Positions 24,029 through 34,726 of a stretch of DNA of 64,000 nt are shown here, piece after piece. Source of the stretch: Paulownia fortunei. Its lineage: Eukaryota > Streptophyta > Magnoliopsida > Lamiales > Paulowniaceae. Where the stretch lies: positions 15,121,278 through 15,185,277 of the forward strand of contig CM033110.1 of NCBI GenBank assembly GCA_019321725.1, read 5' to 3'. How positions within the stretch are numbered: the first letter of the stretch is position 1; every line of letters begins with the position of its first letter. The translations under genes and the position numbers were made by a program. The notes below the pieces were generated by a model. The model did not search any database and was not told where the DNA came from. It saw only the letters and a list, made by a program, of their open reading frames with translations.

Positions 24029-24346
24029 GGCAAAAAAGGTCTCCGATTGAACAATGGCAATTTTGCCTTGTAATTAAAAAAATTCGTGGATTGAGGACTT
24101 TTTTCGCTGAAAATTAAAAAACTGACCGAAAAATGTCACATGCCTCCCATATGACCCAAATAAATTGGGAATTTTGATGAGAACACTAAAATTAGCTTAC
24201 CTTGACCTAAAGTGTCTCATGTGGTGGTGCCTACGTGGCCCTCATATAGAGCTGTGTAGGACTAATAATTCCACATTGGCATGTCATGGTGAAATAAATT
24301 GCCATGTGGGCAAATTTTGGAGGGAAACCAGACATACCTCTCTACG
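24029..24346 (+). repeat. MULE left terminal inverted repeat
   Basis: Matches the complement of 28785-29105 closely over about 320 bp. Shared blocks include AATTAAAAAACTGACC, CCCAAATAAATTGGGAATTT, AAAGTGTCTCATGTGGTG, GTAGGACTAATAATTCCACA and AATTTTGGAGGGAAAC. The similar short frames on opposite strands (24165-24401 plus, 28696-28965 minus) are by-products of this repeat. Confidence 0.92.
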
Positions 24347-24478
24347 TAAAAAAATCCCAAATTACAACTCAAAGCCCCAATCTAAAAAACCCAAGCCATA
24401 ATTTGAAAACTAAGCCGATTGAGCTAAAGAGCAAGAGGTACTCACTTGATTGAGCTAAAGATCAACAACCAACTAAAG

Positions 24479-25186
24479 ATGTCTCATGTCTCAGGCTACG
24501 TTAACTACAATTGTGGAAGAAGAACTGTAATTCGTACTTCATGGATGAGGTTTCAATCTTTCCAGAATTACAATGCAAGAATTAAGTTTGATTTATGTAA
24601 GTGGGTAGTAGGAAAAAAAATTGTGTTAGTTTTAAAAAAACTGAAATTATGAAAAAAATTGCATCCTAGCCTGAACTTGATATTTTTATTAGGTACTGTG
24701 TTGGTGCAATTGTGAGCAAGAAAGAAACTTGACCTAATTTATGTTGAGTCTGGAAAATAAAAAATTAGAAATGAAAATATAAAGAAAATTTTAGCTGAAA
24801 TTGAAGTAACAACATGATTTATTTTTTTCATGTTTTGTAATGACCAGAAATTAAAAAAAATATTGATTATTTGTATTAATTTTTTAAATAAATTAACAAC
24901 AATTTTGCAAAGAGGATGTTGTAACTTCTTTTCTTAGGAGGTTCTTCCAATGTGCCATAGGGCTAGAACAATTATTACAGGTTTATTGAGAAGGATTAAT
25001 GAGATGGAGCAAGAAGTTGCTAAGCTGAAATGCAGCAATAGATAACTGAAATGCAACAAAAAATTGATTAAATTGTTACTTGTGATACCTTTGGTTTTTA
25101 TGCTTTTATGTTGGATGTGCAAAGCTTATGAGAAGTGGAGTGGTGTGAAGGGCATTGAAGGTCCAAGCTTGAAGATGATTTCTTGA
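24479..25186 (+). pseudogene. GRF zinc-finger / coiled-coil / membrane protein, MULE-borne, broken
   Basis: ATG at 24479. The first part contains NYNCGRRTVIRTSW, then RFQSFQNYNARIKFDLCKWV. This follows the zf-GRF order (C.CG, then TSW, then the GR-F.C block, then C-F-W), but the Asn-Pro-Gly-Arg step is deleted and one metal-binding Cys is replaced. After a probable intron (AG near 24936), 24937-25186 continues with PMCHRARTI, then LLRRINEMEQEVAKLK (coiled coil), then a hydrophobic LLLVIPLVFMLLCWM segment, and a stop at 25184-25186. An in-frame TAA splits the last part. This GRF plus coiled-coil plus C-terminal membrane layout is that of small uncharacterised plant proteins such as those annotated At1g43920-like. 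The substrate and role are unknown. Confidence 0.7.
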
Positions 25187-25929
25187 TGTAGTTTTAGTAT
25201 TCATATATTGTATGATGTTGTGCTGGACTATTTTGGTATTATGAAGATGTAATTTAGCAGTATCTTCATTTTATCTTACCAACTAAAATGTAGTTAGTAA
25301 TATTGTTGTAAAAGTTGACAATGGAAAGGATTAGTATCTTTTGAATGCAAGTGTATTATTTAAGCTTATTATGTTGTATTTATTTTATTTTCAATTATGT
25401 TTGTATACATTGCAAATTACAATAAATGGATTAACTGATTTCATTGCAAGTGTATAACCTACTGGGAGTAAAATATATTGTAAAATGCGAGCACAAAATG
25501 AATGAAACTATTGCAAAAAGCAAGTGTATAATCTAATCTCTATTGTCAATCACAACATAATGAAGTGATTCAAAATAGAATGGATTTAGTCATTGCAAAT
25601 TTCCAAATGAATCTGAAGCACATTAACAATGAACTACCAACTTGGACATTACTAACCTATTCTACTCATTTACATCAAAATACAATGGCATTGTCATTCA
25701 AAAACATCTATGCCATTCTTCTTGCCACCAAAAAACACATATGCACTATTCATTGTTCACCAAAACAGACCAAAACAGGTATCCCTCCAATCAAAATATT
25801 TTATGCCCTATTCATTGTTCACCAAAACAGACCAAAATATCTACAACATCAAACACACATCAAAAATATCCTTCCAGTACACAAGTACTACTTCACAATT
25901 CATTTTTCAGTAGCTTTCTTGCCTTTCCT
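25187..25929. other. Spacer between the two convergent MULE genes
   Basis: AT-rich. A 28-bp direct repeat (ATTCATTGTTCACCAAAACA and the following GACCAAAA) occurs at 25748 and 25810. The frames at 25565-25953 overlap each other in three phases and look non-coding. Confidence 0.5.
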
Positions 25930-28235
25930 ACTTGTTTGACTTTGCTGAGATAAAAGGTACAAAAAAAATTGTCCTCTTTCTACTATGATTAGATTTATTG
26001 GCATCACATTTTCCCTGGACAATTGTAGCTACCGAAACATTGAAGGACCAGGAGTATGTCGCATTTGAGCCAGTTGAAATGAAGTTCCACTTGTAGGCTG
26101 ACTTAATTATGTTACCATTTCATCTACTAATTGTCTTGATGGTGGTAAAATTGGTGGCCTCACCTATTTGAAAATAAATTGGTGGCCTCATCTACTAGTT
26201 AATATTGTTGAAAATAAATCATTAACATGTATTGGATAAAACTTACATTTTGGATACTGTCACTAGTGCCTTCTATAGTCTGATTTACAACATGACTTCT
26301 TTTTCCCACCTATTTGAAAGAAACATAAAAAAAGTCAACATTATTGAAAATAATTAATTAACATGTAAAATCCAAAAACTTACATTTTGGATATTGTCAC
26401 TAGTATATTCCACAGTCTGATTAGCAGCATGACTTCTTTATCTCACCTACAAAATATAAACTCAGTTTTACAATAATATAATATGCCCTAACATGTAATT
26501 TTGAAGAGAAAAAAAAGATGAGAAACTAACCATCAATTTTTTCCTAGGTGGTCTGTGTACAACATTTTGTTCACCTAATGTCCTTTGCTAGTGTGCTATC
26601 TATTTGGCAAGTGAGATTGTCTAAACTAGCTGTTTCACTTCCTCTTTTTTTTTTACATGTTACAGCATTGTGGCCAAGGGCACCACAAATCCTACATTTG
26701 ATAGTGTCTTATTATCTTTTCATCCTAATTGGTTGATTTTCTTTGTTCAACTTCTTTTGTTTCACATTTAACTCATTTGACTCTCTTTTTCTTGTTTTAC
26801 TAAATCTGCCTACACCTCTTCCAAAGTTGGGAGGTAAAGGAGGCATAGACATTATCTCATCCCACAGTTGTTCACCACTAATTCCCATAATTGTATGTGC
26901 ATAGACTTTCTTATAAGTCTCAACAGTATAGCATGAGTGCACAAAGTCCTCTGGCAACTGATTTTGGTTGAAAATAGCACAAATGACATGTTTGCAAAGA
27001 ATGTCACTCAATCCCCACATCCTACATGTACAACTCCACTGCTCTAAGTCCACACAGTATCGACTACCATCAAAATAAGAAATTTGGTAATGCCTATCAT
27101 CTGCTTTAATAGAAATACAGTCACTCGCCTTTTTTATATATTTTTTAATTATTTTTTTGATTTTAGGACACAACCTACCATTCCATTTTGTCTAAGCCTC
27201 ATCCCTATTTTCTTGAAGCCTTCTCATGAGAAATTCTCTTATCTACTTAAACATTGTGATTATTGGCTTCTCTCTAGCATCTAAAATGTTGCTATTGAAA
27301 ATTTCACAAATATTATTCAATAGCATATCACACTTGCAGTGCTCACTAAAATCGGACCTTGACCATTGGTTTGGAGGCTTGTCATTGAACTAGTTTGTTT
27401 CACTTTCATTCAAGTCTCTCATCTCCTTCATCTTAACTTTAAACTTACCTGGTGTACTAGCCCTTGCTACCCTCCATAATGCATTTTTAAATGCCAAACC
27501 CCTAAACCCTGCATTCTTAAAGTTATTGTGCGAATGTTTTACACAAATTTATGGTCTGAGTTAGGAAACACTTCTTGAAAAGCTTGAATTAGGCTTTTTG
27601 CTTATCAAACATAAAAGTATATTCATGAGTTCTGACAATGTTCAAATCTTTCTTCAAAACAATTAAGAACCATTCCCATGTCTTCCAACACTCCTCACAT
27701 ACAATGACATATGCAATATCATAGAGGTTATTGTTAGGATCAATCTCTATAGCAGTTAGTAATACTCCTCCATATGGACCTTTCAAGTGGCAACCATCTA
27801 CCCCAATTATAGACCTACAACCTGACTTGAACTCTTTCTTCAATGCATCAAAACAAACATAAAATCTCACCACCATCTCCCTCACCCATAATTTGTTCAA
27901 CGTTTTCATTTATAGCAGTCCTAGATGAATCTTGCTGACTAAGGATTAATGGAAAGTAATGACCAATATAAATATGCATCTCCTAACCAAAGCATGCTTC
28001 ATACACCAATATCTGCCATTGTTATCATCACCTAAGGACTGAAATACTTTATTAATAATAATGTAATATTTTACAGTCCCTTGTACACCCATTTGCTCAT
28101 TGAATTGTCTTAGTTTTCTTCTAGTCATATATTTGCAGGTACCCAGTCATACACAACCTTACCTCCACCAGCGTATTCTATGGCAGCATCAGGTAATGTA
28201 TGAAAATAACCCCCATAATGTAAAATCACAATAAT
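25930..28235 (-). pseudogene. MuDR-type MULE transposase remnant
   Basis: Read from 28235 down. The N-terminal MuDR domain gives ILHYGGYFHTLP and YAGGGKVVYDWVPANI (about 28135-28230). The DDE core (27589-27909) holds IGVDGCHLKGPYGG with the first catalytic Asp, and FMFDKQKA with the second. AGFRGLAFKNALW (about 27505) and CDMLLNNICEIFN (about 27310) follow. A SWIM zinc finger, CTCRMWGLSDILCKH, lies in 26712-27173. A CCHC knuckle, CRICGALGHNAVTC, is at about 26655-26700. Small downstream exons end in a Pro-rich tail (about 25930-26160). The transposase would bind the terminal repeats and cut the element. Stops after DKQKA, in the N-terminal part and around 27230 disable it. Confidence 0.87.
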
Positions 28236-28784
28236 AGTATGAATTCTAGAATTTGCAATAATGGAAAAAAATAATTAACAATATGGCATAAAAGCCCCAC
28301 ATGTTTTCCAAAGATCAAACAACAGAAACCATAAAAAAAAGTACCATAATATTAAAAAATAGTTTATAAATTAATGGGAGGACCAACATTTTCACTTTAA
28401 TATATCAATCATGATCCACACCAGTTAAAAATTAGGGCTTTTTCTAAAAAATCAACTAAGCAATAATAAAACAAGCTTAACATTACTTATTAAACTAATC
28501 ATAAGTCATATAACTAATTTAAACAGAAGAAACACTTATGGTATACATGGGAGGCAAATCTCAGCACTTTTTGTTGAGAACAAACACCATTTCGTCTAAT
28601 ACAAGTTGTGGAGGTTATTAATTAATGGATTCCACAGTAAAATTTTTGGGTTCTAAGGTTTGATTTGGTTGGGAGAAAAAATGACCATCTGCAATTTAGG
28701 GTTCTAAGAGAAGGATTGTTTTTTTTTTTTTAGCATTTATCCTAATTTTACAATTTTGTTCTCTACCAAGTTTCTCAGCTTCAA
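28236..28784. other. MULE subterminal spacer upstream of the transposase
   Basis: AT-rich, no gene. It should hold the promoter and 5' leader of the transposase, but no clear element stands out. Confidence 0.45.
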
Positions 28785-29105
28785 CATGTGGAGGGGCATG
28801 CCTAGTTTCCCTCCAAAATTTACCCACATAGCAATTTATTATACCATGGCATGCCAATGTGGAATTATTAGTCCTACTCAGCTCCATAGAAGGGCCACGT
28901 AGGCACCACATGAGACACTTTAGGTCCAGGTAGGCTAATTTCAGTATTATCGTCAAAATTCCCAATTTATTTGGGTGACATGGGAGGCAGGTGATATTTT
29001 TTGGTCAGTTTTTTAATTTTCGGCAAAAAAAGTCATCAATCCACAAAAAAATTTTAATTACAAGATAAAATTATTATTTTTATCTCAGAGATAACCTTTT
29101 TTACC
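28785..29105 (-). repeat. MULE right terminal inverted repeat
   Basis: Inverted partner of 24029-24346, with small indels (for example GTGGTG versus GTGGTGGTG near the middle). The outer end is ...TTTTTTACC. Confidence 0.92.
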
Positions 29106-29479
29106 ACACCCATATAGCTACGAGACTAATTTTATAATTTTCCCCGATCCCCAAGTCCAACCTAATCTACTATCTCTTTGAGTTACTTATATTTTGAGTA
29201 TATTAATTTTTTATTATTTAAGTTGAAACCTATGTAAACTTCTCTTTCATTATAATACTCTTATTATTCAATTTTGAATCCATTACAATAACAAACTCTA
29301 ATTTTCTTTCTCTTCGTCTATTTTTTTAAAATTTTATAATTTATTTTTGCATTGAGTAATTCAACACCACCATTCCCACCACCCACCAGCACCAAGCCAC
29401 CTCCAAGTATTCACCCGCAACCATGTAACCGGCCCCACCCCACCTATTGCCCACCCTCAAAATAAATATATAGATATTA

Positions 29480-29520
<41 letters not shown>

Positions 29521-29832
29521 AGAGATAAAAGTATTAGACCGATGAGAGAGAGAGGTATTTTAAAGGGGAAAGTATTTTAAATTTGAAAATTTTAGATAGA
29601 AGGGCATTTTTGTCCACATAACTCTTAATTTCGATGGAATTTTTACGTTTTGCTGGACATTTTGTTCTTTCTGGTTACATTTTAGCCGATAAATAACAAC
29701 AGACACTGAGACTATCACAGTAATTACATAAATTAGAGGGACTGTGTGGTAGTTTGACCAAACTCTAGGGGTGTTTCAAAAAATTTATTCCAACAAAACT
29801 AAACCTTCGGGAGTTTCCACAGACTGCCATTA
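29106..29832. other. Intergenic region upstream of the DUF167 gene
   Basis: Contains a (GT)n microsatellite at 29484-29516 and, at about 29570-29800, sequence resembling the complement of 22975-23220. The promoter of the downstream gene should lie here, but no clear TATA box is evident close to the start codon. Confidence 0.5.
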
Positions 29833-31906
29833 ATGGCTCCGAGTAAGAAAACCAAATCGAAGGGCAGCTCGGCCGAGTCAACTCAGTCTCCGGCCAAGTA
29901 CCCGGCGTGCATCCGGTCAATATCTCCGTCGTCCGTCGCCATCTCCATCCACGCCAAGCCCGGTTCCAGACTCGCCACCATCACCGGTAATCATCAATTT
30001 CCATGGATTTTTTTTTTATTTCGTAGACTTTGATTGAAGTAATAAAACCGTCTTTCTGATCACTTGTTTATTTGTGTAAATTTTGATGAAATCTTCAGAT
30101 ATGAATGACGAGGCCTTAGGAGTGCAGATTGATGCTCCGGCTAAAGACGGTGAAGCTAATGCCGCGCTTCTTGATTACATCAGCTCTGTAATTCTCTTTT
30201 CCTATGCTACCTATGCTAAATTGGAATTTATATGCGTTAATGAAATTTTCCATTGGATGAGGAGGTTTCTGGGTTTTTTTTTTTTTTCCATTTTTCAGGT
30301 TATGATCTTGCGTGTGCATAAGTGTTTTGAAGCATTATCAATTAACTTGGTGCCCAAAGTTTGTGAATTTAAATTGTATTAAAAGGGTTGCTCTAGTTGA
30401 TTTGGAATATATTAACAAGAGATTTTGGATTTTCTGCAATCATTAGTTAGTAGATATTTCTCTCATATCTCAGCAGAGAATGATCTGGCTCATGTGCATT
30501 GAAATTGAAGAACCTTTAAGTTTTGATATCCTTGTTTATATTGTTCCTGTTTGTTCTAGCCGAAGTAGTGATGTGCAAATGTATTCCTTTAGTATGATGG
30601 GATAGCCAGACAGTATTATTGAATTCTTGTCTGTTAGACAACTGAAACACTTGGAAGGAAGTCTACACTTGGTGCTAGTCACTGGCTCACTTCATTTTAT
30701 TTAATGTTGCAAACTTCCACCTAACAAAATCGTAGTTAACACGAGCATCCATTGAAGGATGCATCTTTTTGATATTTCAGCCAGAGTAATTATTATGAGG
30801 ATATTACTTCTATACTTAAAGAAGCGTACTAGTTTTAGCCAGTTAATTTGTCATGTCAATCTGCAGAATGCTTCATCCATTTTCTGTAATTGTATGAAAA
30901 CCTTGAATTGTTGTTATTCATCTTTTCTTCTTGGGGCCTGTTTGCTGTGCATGATTATGGCTTCATAGATGTGTAAACCAGGCTTACTCTTGTTTGCTTC
31001 AAACAACAAAGCCTTGGAAAAGAGCATGGCGCGTTACCCCTTTTATGGCCAAATGTTGAAAGTGGAGGTGTGATATGTGATCCTCACAAAAAGTGCCTCT
31101 CACACTATGTTTTGACAAAATTGCCCCTTGCATATATAAGCAACCTTGAGACCCTAAGCTACTATCGAATTGCCGTTGGACTTTAAAATAGTAATTTATT
31201 TTGTGAAGTTTGATCAAATAAGCTAAACTAAATTATTAGTATGTTATATATATAAAATTAATAACTATAGTAATAGATATAATATTTATGTGTAATAATT
31301 AATATATCTAAATAAGTGAGCTATCTAATAATAAATTATTTAAATCAAAGTATAAATTAAATACACATATATTTTTTATATGTATATTTATGCTTTTAAA
31401 GATAAACTTACAAATAAATATAATTATCTAATATAAGTTTATATGTAAACATTAACATATTTATATTATTAGTAATATAATATATATAACCTTATTAATA
31501 TGAATTTAATAATATATATTATTGGTAATATAAATATTAAAAATATATAGATATAAATGTTTATAAATATATGTTTAGGTTTATAATATGTAATGATATA
31601 TATTAATATATTTAAAATATTAATATTAATATTACAATAATATAAATTTATATTTACACTATGAATAATATTATATTTAAATAATATGAGTAAACAATGT
31701 AAATATATTTTTATATAAATATAATACCTATACATCAATTTATATACATTGTATAATAACATTTATATTTAAATATAATTATTATATGTAAATATACATT
31801 GTATATATAAATATATTCCTATATATATCATTGTATATTCATCTATTTATATACATTGTATATTAACATATATATTTTAATATAATTGATATGTATAAAT
31901 ATGTTC

Positions 31907-31956
<50 letters not shown>

Positions 31957-33770
31957 TTGAATATATTAGATCAGAACGGTGTAAGATGTTGGGTTTGATG
32001 AGAGAGAATGGTGGAAGAAAATGTTTGTACATATTAGGACACTGGGAGGTGTGATAAAGGTTGAGGGTATTTTCGACTTTCTACAACATATCCTACTCTT
32101 TAACTTTGTCCAACCAAACAAGTTATTCATTGTAACAAGGGATATCAATTACTTTAAAACAACCTACCAAACAATATATAAGGAGGCCTTGATACATACC
32201 ACCCCCACTGCAAAGGTATTAAGCATTATCCCATCAAGCGTAGCAAACGAGTCCTTGATAAATTAACCTAGATTACTCATTTGTGGGAAATATAGATTTA
32301 ACCAGCAATCTTTGAAGTACTCGGTGATAAATTGACTGGAAGTTTGGCTGGAAGTTCTGATTTGCTGCTTCTGTTGAATTTTAAATATATTGAGAAAAGT
32401 GAAGAGAGAAAGAAGAATACAAAGATATAACGTGGTTCAATCATTTGGCTTACATCCATTGATAAAATGCTCAAAGGGCTAAAAGACTTGTATTGTTCTC
32501 TATTATCATCACATTTACAGAATCAAATATATTTGTAGTATAATAGTCATGTGAAAAATACATTAATTGAAGAAATCTCACTTGTCAATTAAGTTAATAT
32601 CAAATATTCTGTTATCCCAAGAATAATAATGCAAAATCCAATCCATTCTGATTTGATTTTGGTTCTCAACCCCCCCCCCCCCCAACAAGTTGAATACAAA
32701 AATAATTTTTAGGAGTGTTCAACTTAAACAATGAAAACCGCAACATTGAGAATTGCACTCCTCCATGTGGTAGCAGAAAATGAAATAAAATCTTGATTCA
32801 TGTCGAAGTTAAGAAAATAATAATTGTTGCATAGAATGAGTATTGTGCAATTTTGACAATGCAGAGATGAAGGTTGTAATCAAATTAACTTGCAGCAAAT
32901 ATAAAAACCAGAAAAAGAGTCTAGAGCTCAGATACTATGTTGAATTTAAAATATATTAAGAAAAGTGAAAAGAGAAAGAAGAACACAAAGATATAATGTG
33001 ATCCGGTCATTTATTCTACATCCACGAGTAAAATACCCAAAGAGCTAAAAAACTTACATTATTCTCTCTTATCATCACACTTACAATATCATAGACATGT
33101 GAAAAATACATTAATTGAAGAAATCACACGTCAATTTAGATAAAATCAAATATTATGCTATCTCAAGAGTCGTGCATTTTTTGGCTATCCAATCCATTTT
33201 GATTTGATTTTGATTCTCAACAGCTTCAATGTATAATATGGATATATATTTTCTTCATTTGCAAATTCAATATTTCCTTCTTCATTTTTCTTCGTAGAAG
33301 GACACAAAGCAGTGATTATTGGAATATATTCATAATTGTATCTTTTTTGTGAATAGGTTACTTACAATATCATAGACGTGTGAAAAATACATTAATTGAA
33401 GAAATCACACGTGTCAATTTAGATAGAATCAAATATTATGTTATCTCAAGAATCGTGTGTTATTTTGCTATCCAATCCACTCTGATTTGATTTTGATTCT
33501 CAACAGCTTCCATGTATAATATGATATATTTTTTCTTCATTTGCAAATTCAATATTTCCTTCTTCCTTTTTCTTCATGTAAGGACACAAAGCTGTGATTA
33601 TTGGAATATATTCATAATTGTATCGTTTTTGTGAACAGGTTATTGGGGTGAAAAGAAGGCAAATTTCAATAGGTTCTGGCTCGAAGTCAAGGGACAAGGT
33701 TGTGATAATAGAGGATGTTACATTACAAAGTGTATTTGATGCTCTAAATGGAGTTCTAAAGAGCCAGTGA
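29833..33770 (+). CDS. DUF167 / UPF0235 family protein (C15orf40-like), three exons
   Basis: Exons 29833-29986, 30099-30187 and 33639-33770 join in frame (154 + 89 + 132 nt) to give 124 aa. All introns are GT-AG (donors GTAATC and GTAATT; acceptors CTTCAG and GAACAG). The protein has a short Lys/Ser-rich N-terminus, then [36 protein letters not shown] and [17 protein letters not shown]. These are the hallmark DUF167 motifs (I..KPGS; v.A.P..GkAN..L; GxxsR.K). The architecture and length fit the eukaryotic family, of which Arabidopsis At1g49170 is a likely relative. The biochemical role of the family is not established. The start is the first ATG, with a Kozak-like G at +4. Intron 2 (3451 bp) is swollen by repeats. 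No stop or frameshift is seen, so it is probably active. Confidence 0.93.
31220..31965. repeat. AT-rich low-complexity block in intron 2, with (CA)n(TA)n
   Basis: About 740 bp of almost pure A/T with ATATAT-type runs, ending in (CA)n at about 31908-31937 and (TA)n to about 31957. The Ile/Tyr-rich frame at 31469-31762 is an artefact of this composition. Confidence 0.85.
32372..33222 (-). mobile_element. TRIM retroelement in intron 2
   Basis: Two direct repeats, 32372-32671 and 32938-33222, each with TGTTGAAT... and ...TCTCAAC(A) ends, flank about 265 bp without coding capacity. The host bases GCTTC occur on both sides (32367-32371 and 33223-33227), a perfect 5-bp target duplication. On the minus strand a degenerate initiator-Met primer site (TAGTATCTGAGC) follows the LTR at about 32926-32937. 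A run of 14 G (plus-strand C, about 32670-32683) sits where the polypurine tract is expected. Total 851 bp; the size and lack of genes define a terminal-repeat retrotransposon in miniature. Confidence 0.88.
33071..33638 (+). repeat. Tandem duplication of the intron 2 acceptor region
   Basis: Unit 1 (33071-33361) and unit 2 (33362-33638) are close copies. Each contains part of a TRIM LTR, then CAACAGCTTC, then the same pyrimidine-rich stretch and a terminal GTGAAnAGGTTA. Only unit 2 is followed by coding sequence. The duplication copied part of the TRIM LTR, so it happened after the TRIM insertion. Confidence 0.88.
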
Positions 33771-33870
33771 TGGATATTTAGGAGCTGTGAGTCACATGTG
33801 CAAGGCATGGTGCAGTGATCCTTTGTGTTTGTGTAAAATTATGCTTGAGAAACTTCTTAGTCTTCACACA

Positions 33871-34150
33871 TCTGGTTCTTTCAATGAGCGAGAGAGTAAA
33901 AAAGCATAAATATGCACGGTGCCTGTTTTATTCAGTTTGGAAATATCGGATTTTCATCTATCTTACTTGTGCTGACTGATTCTTCCCTTGATTCAGCTGA
34001 TAGTGATTAAGATCTGGTTCTTTCAATGAGCGTGAGAGTAAAAAGGCATAAATATGAACGGTGCCTGTTTTATTCAGTTTGGAAATATTGGATTTTCATC
34101 TATCTTACTTGTGCTGACTGATTCTTCTCTTGATTCAGCAGATGTGATTA
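33871..34150 (+). repeat. 142-bp tandem duplication in the DUF167 3' flank
   Basis: Units 33871-34012 and 34013-34150 are nearly identical, both beginning TCTGGTTCTTTCAATGAGCG. They lie 100-380 bp after the stop codon, so they probably fall in the 3' UTR or just beyond. The short frame at 34054-34281 is not conserved between the units. Confidence 0.88.
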
Positions 34151-34332
34151 AGCACTGGAGTTGCAGACAACATATTGTCTTCAGTTATTGTTCTTTCTGG
34201 CGAAAGGAAACATTACAGAAAGACAAAACGAAAAATGTTAAACTGTGTTGTATCTCTAACAGCCACTCCCTCTTTTGTTAGCCATGCTTAGTGTTTCTGC
34301 ACCACAGCAGGCCCTTCCCCACTACTTTAAAC

Positions 34333-34726
34333 CAGTGTTTTCATAACTGGATCGGTGATCAAATCGCTCTTCCTACCGATTAGCGGTTCAATCGATTAGA
34401 TCGGTTCAACCATCGATCGGACCAATTTAATAAAAAATAATTATATTTTCTTATTATATTATGTAAAATGATAATATAATAAATTAATTTATGTAATATA
34501 TTTTAAATGTAAAAAAAAATTACCTAAAAAATATATAATAAAACACAAAATTCAAATTACTACATAAATATAATAAAATATTAAATTTAAACTTCTTAAA
34601 AAATAAAAAAATAAAGATTGGTCAAATTAAAAATTCGATTATATATGTCTAACTGGAGTAGATTGATCTCTGATTCTTAGTTGAATTGGTTAAATTGACT
34701 GATTCAGTCCGATTTTTCAAACATTA
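34333..34726. mobile_element. hAT-like MITE (394 bp)
   Basis: The ends are inverted and alike: CAGTGTTTTCATAACTGG against TAATGTTTGAAAAATCGG. The flanking 8-mers CTTTAAAC (34325-34332) and CTTTACCC (34727-34734) match at 6 of 8, the length hAT elements duplicate. The interior is AT-rich with CGGTTCAA/CGATCGG motifs and no gene. Confidence 0.6.

Larger units (their letters stand above)
24029..29105 (-). mobile_element. Mutator-like element (MULE) with long terminal inverted repeats
   Basis: About 5.08 kb, bounded by ~320-bp inverted repeats. Inside are a MuDR-type transposase on the minus strand and a GRF zinc-finger gene on the plus strand, converging on about 25.2-25.9 kb. The ends read GGCAAAAAAGG (left) and GGTAAAAAAGG (complement of right). 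A 9-bp target duplication could not be recognised. Both genes have stops and frameshifts, so this copy is non-autonomous now. Confidence 0.88.

Noticed and set aside
23797..24117. 106-codon Pro/Ser/Thr-rich frame starting MFSFFFPSPS
   Set aside because: Low complexity from CT- and C-rich DNA and runs into the MULE terminal repeat; no recognisable domain.
24165..24401. Two similar small proteins on opposite strands (24165-24401 and 28696-28965)
   Set aside because: Their similarity comes from the MULE terminal inverted repeat, which is not coding.
31469..31762. 97-codon Ile/Tyr-rich frame
   Set aside because: Lies in a block of almost pure A/T inside an intron; composition alone explains it.
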